From Pseudanabaena yagii GIHE-NHR1 (GTDB lineage: Bacteria; Cyanobacteriota; Cyanobacteriia; Pseudanabaenales; Pseudanabaenaceae): a DNA stretch of 64,000 nt. Below are positions 36,133 through 45,686 of this stretch, piece after piece; positions within the stretch are counted from its first letter, which is position 1, and the number at the start of each line of letters is the position of its first letter. Where the stretch lies: contig NZ_JAAVJL010000005.1 of assembly GCF_012863495.1 (NCBI RefSeq), positions 62,001-126,000 on the forward strand, in the 5' to 3' direction. Made by a program: the position numbers and the translations under genes. The notes under the pieces were generated by a model. The model worked only from the letters and a program-made list of their open reading frames with translations, was not told the origin of the DNA and did no database searches.

Positions 36133-38400
36133 TCAAGATAACTTTTTAGGACTAGGCTTAGCTACTTTACCCGCCTGTTTAGGCTTTCCCTGAGCAGCTT
36201 TCTTCTCCTTCCCCGTTGAAACCTTACCCAAATTCGGCTTAGCCGCCTCATCCAAATCACCAAACTTCTTCGACCACCACTTCTCCTGAGAAGACCAGAA
36301 AAAGACCACATCCGCATGATCCTTGCGTTGCCGCGCCTGCACATCCGCACACTTCAACATCACCTTATCCACACCATCCTTACTGTAGGGAAACTTAGCC
36401 AAAGGCTTACCACAAACAGGACAAGCAAAACTAGTCGCCTCCGCCGTTACTGCATTCTCACCCTTCGGTTGAGGAATCTCCCACTGATTACAGCGATCGC
36501 TCCAAAACATCACCAGATTCTCACAGCCATGCTCACACTTGAGAAAATGCCCACCACTCACCTTCTTAGAAGGAATCTTACTGAGCGGATGACTACAATC
36601 AGGACAAGCCACATCTGAAAGCTCATTTTTACGATTACTTGGCTGTAAATCCGCACCGAGATTCGTATAAGCTCGCGCCAACATCGGCTGAAAATAGGAC
36701 TGATGCCAACCAATCAAATAGCTTTGCCACTCCAACTTACCCACCGAGATTTCATCCAAAGTCGTCTCCATGCCTGCGGTAAAATCGGCTCTGAGCAGAT
36801 CAGGGAAAGTTTTATGCAACACATCATCCGTAGACATTCCCAAAGCCGTAGGTTCGAGAACCTTCCCTTTGAGTAACACATAGGTTCTATCCTTAAGCGT
36901 CTTGACGATCGCCGCAAACGTACTCGGTCTACCCACACCCTGACGTTCTAGCACTTGTACTAGCTTCGCCTCGCTATACCTAGCAGGAGGTTGAGTTTGC
37001 TTCTGCGTAAACCCCGCATTTGCCAAAGCCAAGGTCTGACCGCTCGTTAACGCAGGAATATGTTTATCTTTACTCAAATCATTCCAATAGCGCGTATAAC
37101 CTGCAAAGGTGAGAATACTGCCCCTAGTTTGCCAGAGCGTCGAACCTGCCTGAATAATCACCCGACTTTTTTGAATCAAAGCATTCGCACATTGAGAAGC
37201 AACGGCTCTGCGCCAGATTAACTCATAGAGTTGATGCTGTGTCGCACTGAGATGGTCTCTCACCGTTTTTGGAGTAATACTCAAATAGGTAGGACGAATC
37301 GCTTCATGGGCGGATTGAGCATTAGCTTGTTCACGATAACGAGTAGTTTTTTTAGGCACATTATCAGGATCGTGTTTCGACAGCCATTCCTTCACCTCAG
37401 CACAAAACTCAGGCGCAAGACTGGTGCTATCAGTGCGGTGATAGGTAATCAAACCCTTACGACCTTGAGGCAAATCGACACCCTCAAACAACTCTTGAGC
37501 CACCTTCATTGTCTCTTCAGGTGATAGCCCTAATCTCACGGAAGCTGCTTGCTGGAGCGAACTGGTAATGAAAGGCGGCAACGGTGATTTCTGAGCAGTG
37601 ACACCCGTAGCCTCGCGAACGACATGGGGATGATTACGCGCAACTTGAATAATTCTGGCTGCTTCCGCTTCCGACAATACCCGTTTTGATTCAACCGTAG
37701 ATTCCGTATTCACTTCCGCCGCATCATCGGTAACATCCTGATCGTCAAGCACAGGCTCTATCTCACTACTACCCGCATAGAAAGCCGTGAAGCCTTCAGC
37801 ATATTCCGTCCATACAGACCAGTAAGTAATCGGCACAAAGGCACTAATCTCCCGTTCACGCTGACAGACAATGTGCAAAGCCACCGACTGCACCCGACCA
37901 GCCGAGCTACCGCCACTTGTCCGCCGTACTAAAGGCGAAACCTTAAACCCAATCAACCGATCCAAACATTGTCTAGCGCGTTGCGCCGAAATCAAGTTCA
38001 AATCTAACTGATGAGCATTGGCGATCGCGGCTTTAACCGCCGTAGGCGTAATCTGGTTATAGACCGCACGTTTAGGATTACGCAACTTGAGTTGCTGTTG
38101 TAAATGCCAAGCAATCCCCTCACCCTCGCGATCGCCATCGGTAGCCAGCACCACTTCTGAAGCATTCTTCACAACTTCACGTAGTTTAGCGACTACCTGT
38201 TGACCTTTGCCTTCAGTCAATTGGTAGCGACATTCAATTTTGTTGGTATCTTTGTGCATCGTAAAGCCCAAGCTATCTTCACCATCTTTGGCAAGTTCCG
38301 TAAAGTGACCAAAGGAAGCTTCTACTTGCCATTCACTGCCAAGGATGGCTTGAATGGTTTTGCACTTGGATGGAGATTCAACGAGTAACAGCTTTTTCAT
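36133..38400 (-). CDS. topA: type IA DNA topoisomerase I (TopA), mobile-element type
   Basis: A 755-residue type IA topoisomerase, which relaxes negative supercoils through a 5'-phosphotyrosine link. Toprim: LLLVESPSKCKTI and ATDGDREGEGIAWH; catalytic tyrosine Y320 in GLITYHRTDSTSL. C-terminal Cys-rich modules (CPDCSHPL, CPVCGKPL) and a basic Lys/Pro tail follow. Its setting, upstream of a coupling-protein gene and two plasmid-type genes, suggests a conjugative-element topoisomerase rather than the housekeeping copy. The inserted acidic stretch near residues 215-240 is unusual. Confidence 0.95.
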   Translation of the reverse strand: MKKLLLVESPSKCKTIQAILGSEWQVEASFGHFTELAKDGEDSLGFTMHKDTNKIECRYQLTEGKGQQVVAKLREVVKNASEVVLATDGDREGEGIAWHLQQQLKLRNPKRAVYNQITPTAVKAAIANAHQLDLNLISAQRARQCLDRLIGFKVSPLVRRTSGGSSAGRVQSVALHIVCQREREISAFVPITYWSVWTEYAEGFTAFYAGSSEIEPVLDDQDVTDDAAEVNTESTVESKRVLSEAEAARIIQVARNHPHVVREATGVTAQKSPLPPFITSSLQQAASVRLGLSPEETMKVAQELFEGVDLPQGRKGLITYHRTDSTSLAPEFCAEVKEWLSKHDPDNVPKKTTRYREQANAQSAHEAIRPTYLSITPKTVRDHLSATQHQLYELIWRRAVASQCANALIQKSRVIIQAGSTLWQTRGSILTFAGYTRYWNDLSKDKHIPALTSGQTLALANAGFTQKQTQPPARYSEAKLVQVLERQGVGRPSTFAAIVKTLKDRTYVLLKGKVLEPTALGMSTDDVLHKTFPDLLRADFTAGMETTLDEISVGKLEWQSYLIGWHQSYFQPMLARAYTNLGADLQPSNRKNELSDVACPDCSHPLSKIPSKKVSGGHFLKCEHGCENLVMFWSDRCNQWEIPQPKGENAVTAEATSFACPVCGKPLAKFPYSKDGVDKVMLKCADVQARQRKDHADVVFFWSSQEKWWSKKFGDLDEAAKPNLGKVSTGKEKKAAQGKPKQAGKVAKPSPKKLS

Positions 38401-38437
38401 GTTTTTGTACCTGTGTAAACTTTACCACCAAACAGAC

Positions 38438-39139
38438 TTACTTATGATTTTCAATAGGTTTAGATTGTTGTACGTTTAACATCTCCACAGCCCTAGCAAT
38501 ATTTGCCGCATCAAGATCGGTAACATGGGATTCTACGACCATACCCTGCGACTCAACCAGAATTGGATTAACAGGACGATCCTTTGCGTTTAAAGTCATT
38601 GTATCCGAGTCTTTTTCGAGATTGAACTTGTAATTCCCCTTACCATCAGGACGCTCAAAGACAAGATTATTACCATCATCTCTGCCTTTTACTTGCAACA
38701 GTTCGCGACAATCACGCGCCAGTTTCAGATCTCGTTCTGCATCAGTAATTTGATTAGGAGAACTGGAAATCGCAGCAGTTTTAACATCTTCAGTTTTACG
38801 CTCGGAATTATCCTTACGCAGATTACTCAACCCATCAAACATTGACAGAGCCAGATTCTGAATTTGCGTTGCATAATTGCTCTGGTTCTGTTCTGTAGTA
38901 ATAGCATTCACCTGCGGAGTATCGGCAGCACCCGAATTAGGATCGCTACCTTTGCTTCGCACCTGAGATGGTTGCCATGCTTCGTCAAATACATCATCTT
39001 TATCGATCATTGTTAAATCCGTCAAAGTACTAGAAGTCATTTCTCGTTCAGCGATCGCTAAAATATGGACGCTATGCAGTTCCACAACTTGGTTAAACAC
39101 AGCCATGAACTTAGTCAGATCTGGGTTCGCAGTAATCAT
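38438..39139 (-). CDS. hypothetical protein of the conjugation module
   Basis: A 233-residue protein of unrecognised family. The middle is low-complexity; the C-terminal ~75 residues contain GNNLVFERPDGKGNYKFNLEKD and SQGMVVESHVTDLDAANIARAVE, a pattern shared with the C-terminus of the neighbour at 39149 (YNFQRNKDGDIAIV, then TTQGKISLNAMTPTDLNNFQQAFQ). It is in the same operon, 9 bases after that gene. Confidence 0.6.
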   Translation of the reverse strand: MITANPDLTKFMAVFNQVVELHSVHILAIAEREMTSSTLTDLTMIDKDDVFDEAWQPSQVRSKGSDPNSGAADTPQVNAITTEQNQSNYATQIQNLALSMFDGLSNLRKDNSERKTEDVKTAAISSSPNQITDAERDLKLARDCRELLQVKGRDDGNNLVFERPDGKGNYKFNLEKDSDTMTLNAKDRPVNPILVESQGMVVESHVTDLDAANIARAVEMLNVQQSKPIENHK

Positions 39140-39148
39140 TGACTTTAC

Positions 39149-40387
39149 CTAACGCTCTAAATCTGGACTAACTGGACTAGATTGCTCTAACGCTGGCTGA
39201 GGCAAATTCATCCGTTGGAATGCTTGCTGGAAGTTGTTTAAATCAGTCGGGGTCATCGCATTAAGAGAGATTTTCCCTTGAGTAGTCCGCAAAATATCTT
39301 CGCCAGTATGGTTATTGACAATGGCGATATCACCATCTTTATTCCTTTGGAAATTGTAATACTCGCCCTTGAAAGACTCCTGACCAGTTTCATTAAGGAC
39401 ATTTTCCACAACCACCACACCCCTAGCACCAGCAGGAGCCAGATCGCCTAGTTTATCTACTGCCGCCAGATAACCCTGATTTGGAGTCAAACTTGCCATA
39501 TCCACAGTGGTTGTTTTGAAAGCTGTTTTCGTAAAGTCAATTTGCTGATTAACAGTAGTCCTATCCACCGTAAACACAGCCCGATCGCTTTGCAGTTCAA
39601 ACTTAGCGATCGCCTCACCCTCAAGATTAGAAATCTCATAGAAATTGTCCTGAGACTGAATGCAATAGTTTTCCGCTTCATACTTGCCATCGACACCTAA
39701 TTTCGCAACTAGGGCAACTGAAACTGCCGCCATCACCTGTTGTCGGAAGTCGTCAAACAATAGAGGATTAGACCGTCCTAACTCATCGCGATCGCTGATA
39801 CCATCGCCATCAGTATCAATGCTGCGAGGATTGAGTCCCATCCGCAGTTCATCTATATCAGTAATCCCATCCCCATCCAAATCGCGCCGCAGTAACTCTG
39901 CTAATTCTATTTTGGGGAAATCTCGCCAATCCAGATTGATATAGTTCTGTTCCACAAGAACTGGCAAGGTTGCCTGCGATGATTGAGGAAGTGACGGCAG
40001 ATTACTACCAGATAGCGGTGACGGCTGAATGGGCGAGTTGGGTAACATCGCCAAATCTGGATCGTCCTTATCGCGAGGACTATGCAAAGTTACAGCCAAA
40101 GCCTGTGAAGTCTCAGAATTAGCTGAGCGATCTGGTGCAGCCTGATATCTGCGCCACCAATCATCCATAATGTCTCGATCCCATTGCTGAGATACCCGAT
40201 CCCACTCCGTATCACTGAATCCCGAAGACTCAGGCTGTTGCTTGTTTCCATCTTTCTCTTGCAATTGCTCTTCCTGCTTGGCTAACAATTGTCTCAGCAG
40301 TTCCGCTAAAGCTTCAATCGTAGTTTGCGCGATCGCCAATTGCTGAACATTAGCCTGAGACGCTTCCGATGCTTGTATAAAAACCAT
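39149..40387 (-). CDS. hypothetical protein with calcium-binding-like repeats, conjugation module
   Basis: A 412-residue protein of unknown function. N-terminal coiled-coil/Gln-rich helices (residues ~5-55), a Pro/Ser-rich linker, then two thrombospondin-type-3/EF-hand-like loops, DLDGDGITDIDEL and DTDGDGISDRDEL (~170-205), which should bind calcium. The C-terminal domain resembles that of the 38438 protein. It lies between topA/38438 and the coupling-protein fragment, so a role in transfer or in binding the coupling protein is possible. No signal peptide is visible. Confidence 0.65.
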   Translation of the reverse strand: MVFIQASEASQANVQQLAIAQTTIEALAELLRQLLAKQEEQLQEKDGNKQQPESSGFSDTEWDRVSQQWDRDIMDDWWRRYQAAPDRSANSETSQALAVTLHSPRDKDDPDLAMLPNSPIQPSPLSGSNLPSLPQSSQATLPVLVEQNYINLDWRDFPKIELAELLRRDLDGDGITDIDELRMGLNPRSIDTDGDGISDRDELGRSNPLLFDDFRQQVMAAVSVALVAKLGVDGKYEAENYCIQSQDNFYEISNLEGEAIAKFELQSDRAVFTVDRTTVNQQIDFTKTAFKTTTVDMASLTPNQGYLAAVDKLGDLAPAGARGVVVVENVLNETGQESFKGEYYNFQRNKDGDIAIVNNHTGEDILRTTQGKISLNAMTPTDLNNFQQAFQRMNLPQPALEQSSPVSPDLER

Positions 40388-40396
40388 AATTTACCT

Positions 40397-41209
40397 CTAT
40401 AAACCTTCAGCCCAAGCAGGGACAGTGGACTTGGGCGCATTAATTGCATCTTTGGCAGGTAAAGGAAAATACACTTGAAAGTAATCCTTACGCAAAGTGA
40501 TCGCCGCATCCGTAATTGGTACTTGATGTCCTTTTTGCACTAACTTAAGCTTCAGCGCCTCCCATTTAGACTTGCTCTTATCAGCCCTCTCTGCATCAAC
40601 TTTGGGGATTTTAATATGGCAACGCCGAGGCACATTTGCTTCCTTCTTAGAGCTATAGCCGGGGGAGATGAGAATACAATTACCTTGCGGTAACTTGAGA
40701 AAATCCTCTGGAGCAAATAGTTTGCGTGTACGTTCCTGATCCGATGTACTGCTGCTAGTCCTACCACCACCCGAACTACGGGACTTGGATTTGTATTTCA
40801 AATGCTCATCCCCTAAATAATCAGAGAAAATCTTCGCTGATTCAGGCTCAAGGGGATTGAAAATCGCCTTGGTTGCACAGCCACCAAAGATTGCTCTTGA
40901 TACTTCCTTGCCATAGGTTTCTTCTAACTGAACGAGATTTTGGAAACCCAACATACAGGACAAGCCATCCTCACGGTGAACGTTCAGCCATTGGACAAGG
41001 CTCGGTAAATACAAAGTTGGCAACTCATCGATCGCTACTAGTAAAGGATCTTCGCGTTTAGTGGACACCACATTACGGGTAACAATCATATGCAAAACTG
41101 TTGCCAGCAATGGTGCAACTACATCCTGCTTTTCCCGCTTCATGCCGATAATCAGCAATTGCTTACCTTTCAAAGACCAATAATTATTAAGCGATCGCCT
41201 AAAAATCAC
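40397..41209 (-). pseudogene. type IV coupling protein (VirD4/TraG-like), N-terminally truncated
   Basis: A 270-residue C-terminal fragment of a coupling-protein ATPase, which normally links the relaxosome to the secretion channel. Walker B LLVAIDELPTLYLPSLVQW and the TraM-recognition-like region GLSCMLGFQNLVQLEETYG are present, with a C-terminal Ser-rich segment, but the membrane anchor and Walker A are gone. Reading starts from a weak GTG at 41209. Upstream, 130 bases away, the restriction locus begins, so the 5' half of the gene has been replaced. Probably non-functional. Confidence 0.85.
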
Positions 41210-41339
41210 GACTCACAGGAATAACGATCGCTTTGAGGAAATAGATTGTTGATGCGAGGTTTAGACGCTGGTTAGAGGCTATACTCTAATCTGACAATAT
41301 TTTTTGGCTGTACTAGCGATCGCCTAGTACGAAGGATCA

Positions 41340-42968
41340 ATGACGAACGGACAAAACAGAACCAACGGACAAAAGAAAAAATTAGATAAACAACTCTGGG
41401 ATATTGCCGATACGCTGCGGGGCAAGATGAATCCCGATGAGTTTCGGGATTATTGCTTGGGGTTTATTTTTTATAAGTACCTGTCGGAGCGTCAGTATCT
41501 TTTTGCTAATGGTATTTTGGCGGAGGATAAGATTGATTTTTTGGGGCTTGATGAGTCGTCAGCAGAGGGTCAGGAATATTTAGAGGCTATTAAAGAGGAG
41601 TCGATCGCGGGGTTAGGTTATTTTCTGAAGCCGTCGGAGTTGTTTGGGGCTTTGGCAAAACGATCGCTGGGCAATAAGCAGACTGAGGAGATTGATAAGC
41701 TGACGGATGAGGATTTTGAAAAGAGTTCGGTATTCATTCTGGACGATCTAACTCAGGTGCTGAATAACATCGAGCGATCGACGATGGGAAAAGAGAGTGA
41801 GGAGGATTTCGATCATTTGTTTGAAGATTTGGATCTGACTTCGACGAAGTTGGGGCGGACTCCAAAGGCGAAGAATGCACTGATTGCCAAGATTTTGGTT
41901 CATTTGAATAAGATTGATTTTCGGTTGGAGGATAGCGAGAGTGATGTGCTGGGGGATGCCTATGAGTATTTGATTGGACAGTTTGCCAGTGGAGCAGGGA
42001 AGAAGGCGGGAGAGTTTTATACGCCGCAACAAGTTTCTAAGGTGTTGGCGAAAATTGTAACGACGGGAAAACGGCGGCTAAAGTCAGTATATGACCCGAC
42101 TTGTGGATCGGGTTCGTTGTTGTTGCGGGTGGCGCGAGAGGTGGATGAAGTTGGGGATTATTACGGACAGGAGATGAACCGCACGACTTACAACCTTGCC
42201 AGAATGAATATGATTTTGCATGGAGTGCATTATCGGAATTTTGATTTGCGGCAAGAGGATACGCTGGAGCATCCGCAGCATGAGGGTATGCGGTTTGAGG
42301 CTGTGGTGGCGAATCCGCCTTTTTCGGCGCATTGGACTGCGAATAAGCTGTTTGAGTCAGACGATCGCTTTAGTCAGTATGGGAGGTTAGCGCCGAGTTC
42401 TAAGGCGGATTTTGCGTTTGTGCAGCATATGTTGCATCATTTGGATGAGAATGGAACGATGGCGGTGGTGTTGCCGCATGGGGTTTTGTTTCGGGGTGCG
42501 GCGGAGGGGGAGATCCGCAAGTATTTGATCAATGAGCGTAATTGGTTAGATGCGGTGATTGGTTTACCTGCGAATATTTTTTATGGGACGAGTATTCCAA
42601 CTTGTGTGTTGGTGTTTAAGAAGTGTCGGGAGCATCCGCAGGATATTTTGTTTATTGATGCGAGCGCACATTTTGAGAAGGCGAAGAATCAGAATTTTTT
42701 GCGGGATGATGATGTGGAGAAAATTATTTCTACCTATCGGCAACGCTTACAGGAAGAAAAATATAGCTATTGTGCGCCGTTGGCGGAGATTGAAGAGAAT
42801 GACTTTAATTTGAATATTCCGCGTTATGTGGATACGTTTGAGGAGGAGGAGGAGATTGATTTGGCGGCGATCGCTTTGGAGTTGAGATCGATGGATCGGG
42901 AGATGGAGGAAAATGATCGGGTGATTCGCGGGTTTTGTGAGGAGTTGGGGATTGAGGTTCCGTTATGA
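41340..42968 (+). CDS. hsdM: type I restriction-modification DNA methylase subunit HsdM
   Basis: A 542-residue N6-adenine methyltransferase subunit. N-terminal helical HsdM domain (LWDIADTLRGKMNPDEFRDY), SAM-binding motif DPTCGSGSLLLRVA and catalytic ANPPFSAHW. With HsdS it methylates a bipartite target. It overlaps hsdS by 4 bases (ATGA). No defect seen. Its codon use is notably more G-rich (many TTG/GCG codons) than the adjacent conjugation genes, which agrees with separate origin. Confidence 0.96.
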   Translation: MTNGQNRTNGQKKKLDKQLWDIADTLRGKMNPDEFRDYCLGFIFYKYLSERQYLFANGILAEDKIDFLGLDESSAEGQEYLEAIKEESIAGLGYFLKPSELFGALAKRSLGNKQTEEIDKLTDEDFEKSSVFILDDLTQVLNNIERSTMGKESEEDFDHLFEDLDLTSTKLGRTPKAKNALIAKILVHLNKIDFRLEDSESDVLGDAYEYLIGQFASGAGKKAGEFYTPQQVSKVLAKIVTTGKRRLKSVYDPTCGSGSLLLRVAREVDEVGDYYGQEMNRTTYNLARMNMILHGVHYRNFDLRQEDTLEHPQHEGMRFEAVVANPPFSAHWTANKLFESDDRFSQYGRLAPSSKADFAFVQHMLHHLDENGTMAVVLPHGVLFRGAAEGEIRKYLINERNWLDAVIGLPANIFYGTSIPTCVLVFKKCREHPQDILFIDASAHFEKAKNQNFLRDDDVEKIISTYRQRLQEEKYSYCAPLAEIEENDFNLNIPRYVDTFEEEEEIDLAAIALELRSMDREMEENDRVIRGFCEELGIEVPL

Positions 42969-43196
42969 GTGAGCAAACACATCAAAAATATCCGCCATCG
43001 GTTCAGCATGGGATACCTCGTCTATCACCTGCTCAGAATGGATGGAAAAGCGTTGCAATCGGCAAGCTAGTGACGGAGATTGTTAGACCTGTAGAAATGG
43101 ATGATAATGAAACATATACATTAGTCACGGCGAAACGATCGCGGGGTGGAATTGTTAAACGAGAAGAACTTAAAGGACGAGAAATTGCTGTAAAGA

Positions 43197-43204
43197 AACA
43201 GTTT
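43197..43204 (+). repeat. 8-bp target duplication of IS1 (AACAGTTT), left
   Basis: Identical to 43984-43991. Confidence 0.9.
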
Positions 43205-43983
43205 GGCGTTGCACAAATGAAGGATGAATCAAGAAAAGGTGGGAATCGATTTGTACTTGAGATAATGAATTAACAGACGAATTGAATACCGCAACATTTG
43301 TTCAGATTTTGAATAACATAAAGTTTTGCGATGCAATCTGGCAAGATAATGTCTCAGTCTCGTATTTTCACCCTCAACTCTGGTCATGTAGGTTTTGCTA
43401 ATAATTTGATCTTCCGAGTTGATAAACATTTTGTAGACACAGTAGCCATCGGTAACCCAGAAATAGCATTGCCAAACCTTAATCAATGTCCATAGAGGTT
43501 CAAAGGTTTTGCTACTCCTATCCCCTAATACCCAAGCCAAGATACCTTGGCTAAAATGATTCACCGCAGTCCATAGCCAAATCAAGTTTTTTTTGACCCA
43601 ACAAAAGTCTGGAGTTCATCCAGTTCACCAACATCAGGAATAGTCTCAATCGGTGGATGTTCTGGTAATTGCTTGGCTGCTTCCTTAACCCAGTTGATGA
43701 CTGAGTTGTGACTAACATCGGTACATCTCTCAATTTGTCTAAATCCCATGCCGTTGCAGTACATTTTTAGGCATATTTTTTTGACATCTTGGGAATATCC
43801 CAGCACTGAGTAATGATCAATGAACTGACGACCGCAATCAGCGCAAATATGATTTTGTTTGTCTCCTCGTTTCCCATTTTTACGAATATGTGTTAAACCA
43901 CACTTTGGACATTTCATTGTTTTTCATTGCTTAAACTCGTTATCTTTAATATTTACTCATTCATCCCTCATTTATGCAACGCC
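43205..43983. mobile_element. IS1-family element in hsdS, 779 bp
   Basis: Ends GGCGTTGCACAAATGAAGGA (left) and the complement of GGCGTTGCATAAATGAGGGA (right) are inverted repeats with two differences in the first 20 bases. Direct AACAGTTT repeats flank it exactly, which marks a recent simple insertion. Confidence 0.95.
43229..43917 (-). CDS. IS1 transposase InsA-InsB', made by -1 frameshift
   Basis: InsA (43917-43582) has an N-terminal zinc finger (CPKCGLTHIRKNG ... CADCG) and a helix-turn-helix (GFRQIERCTDVSHNSVINW). At its end the codons TCA AAA AAA ACT allow a -1 slip in the A-run; the shifted frame continues directly as LIWLWTAVNHFSQGILAW, the InsB DDE part (to 43229). In IS1 the fusion protein is the active transposase. 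Both parts look intact. Confidence 0.9.
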
Positions 43984-43991
43984 AACAGTTT
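43984..43991 (+). repeat. 8-bp target duplication of IS1 (AACAGTTT), right
   Basis: Identical to 43197-43204. Confidence 0.9.
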
Positions 43992-45002
43992 TATATCCAA
44001 GCGGGTGACTTCGTGATATCGAAGCGCCAAATAGTACATGGAGCTTGTGGATTTGTGCCTAAAGAGCTAGAAGGCTCAATAGTTTCTAATGAATATTTGG
44101 TTCTTAATTTTACAGATAAGATTATTCCTCAATTCTGGGATTTTCTCACACATACTATATATTTTCAACAAGTTTGCTTTCATTCTAGTATCGGCGTTCA
44201 TGTTGAAAAAATGCTTTTTAACGTTTCACGGTGGTATCAGTGGAAAGTCAATATTCCTACCTTGAAAGAACAGGAAAAGATAGCGAGTTTTCTGGGGGCA
44301 GTAGATACCCGCCTCGCCCAACTGCGCCGCAAGCACGAACTCCTGCAAACCTATAAACGCGGCGTAATGCAGGAAATATTTTCTCAACAAATTCGATTTA
44401 AAGGCGACGACGGGAAGCCTTTTCCCAATTGGGAGGAAAAAAAGTTAGGAGAAGTAGCAACTTTTTCTAAGGGTAAAGGTATATCAAAAGAAAACTTGGA
44501 TAATACAGGTAAATTAAAGTGTATTAGATATGCAGAACTGTATACCATGTATGGCGAAATAATAAATTATGTTTTTTCTAGGACTAATTTAGAGCCTGAT
44601 GACTTGATTCTGAGCAAGGTAAATGATGTAATTATTCCGTCTTCTGGAGAAACAGCGATTGATATAGCAAAAGCTGCTTGTGTTTGCGTAGAAGGAGTCA
44701 TACTAGGAGGTGATATAAACATTCTCAGAAGTAAGATGGATGGAAGATTTTTGGCGCATTATTTGAACCATTATAAAAAATATGAAATAGCTAGTGCAGC
44801 ACAAGGGAATACCGTTGTTCATTTATATAGTTCTCACTTAAAAAATATTGAAATTGAAGTTCCAGACGAGAAAGAGCAGGGAAAAATAGCTGACTTTCTA
44901 ATAGCAATTGACCAAAAAATTGAAGCCGTTGCCAAGCAAATTAATTTAACCGAACAATTCAAAAAAGGCTTGTTACAAAAAATGTTTGTATAGTGGAGTG
45001 TT

Positions 45003-45680
45003 ATGGATAGCTTAGAAGCATTAGTAAAAAGACATATTAAAGAATTTCCTGATTTTCAATACTATGGTGCATTTGGTGAATTCATTAGTGCAATTGAAAG
45101 CTATCACCAAGATTTAAATATGGGAGTCAGCTCAGATTGCTGTAACTCCCTTCTTCAAAGCATTTGCAGAACCATTATCACCCAAATTGATTCAGTTGAA
45201 ATAGACAAGCTAAACTCTATGAGAACTGACGAACTCATAAGGAAGGCTGTGAAGCTACTTCAAAAAAATGATGATGTCTATGAAAGGGACTTTGTGGTTC
45301 AGCTTGGAAAAACAGGAATATCCATTAATGGCATACGAAATAGCCGAGGCGAATTATCACATGGGAGGCATATACCAAAAGAACTAATTAACGATCAAGA
45401 TTTATCTCGACTCTTAAGAGAAATTACCGAAAGCATATCCCGTTATCTAATCTCCTCATTGTTTAGTTTTAAATTAGAACAGATTAAAGAAGAACCTGAG
45501 ATAGAAAAAGATTTAATTAGATATGAAGACAATCCAGAGTTTAACGAATTTCTAGATGAAGATTATCCCTATGAAGGAAAACTACTATATAGCCAAGCTT
45601 TATACACACTATACTATGAAGACTATACGATCAAGCTTCAAACCTTCTTGGATGAACAAGAACTATTAGACGAAGAGTAG
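45003..45680 (+). CDS. Abi-C/HEPN-like protein encoded inside the hsd operon
   Basis: A 225-residue protein between hsdS and hsdR. The segment GISINGIRNSRGELSHGRHIP near residues 105-125 matches the Abi-C (abortive infection) C-terminal motif RN-x(3-6)-H, the type of R-x4-H signature of HEPN RNases. The C-terminal ~70 residues are very acidic. The gene is 9 bases after hsdS and 6 before hsdR, so it is translated with them. It may be an abortive-infection backup that acts when restriction fails, or it may regulate HsdR; the role is inferred. Confidence 0.65.
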   Translation: MDSLEALVKRHIKEFPDFQYYGAFGEFISAIESYHQDLNMGVSSDCCNSLLQSICRTIITQIDSVEIDKLNSMRTDELIRKAVKLLQKNDDVYERDFVVQLGKTGISINGIRNSRGELSHGRHIPKELINDQDLSRLLREITESISRYLISSLFSFKLEQIKEEPEIEKDLIRYEDNPEFNEFLDEDYPYEGKLLYSQALYTLYYEDYTIKLQTFLDEQELLDEE

Positions 45681-45686
45681 GAACCC

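Larger units (their letters stand above)
42965..44993 (+). pseudogene. hsdS: type I specificity subunit HsdS, interrupted by IS1
   Basis: The N-terminal part (to 43204, ending in AVKKQF) and the C-terminal part (from 43992, YIQAGDFVISKRQIVHG) are halves of one HsdS. Removing the IS and one 8-bp duplication gives KKQFYIQAGDF in frame. The first target-recognition domain contains the insertion; the first conserved helix (EKIASFLGAVDTRLAQLRRKHELL), the second recognition domain and the final helix (EQGKIADFLIAIDQKIEAV) are intact. The right-hand part can be read from ATG 43974, inside the IS end, so a half-HsdS could still be made. As it stands, restriction and methylation are expected to be lost or altered. 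Confidence 0.93.
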
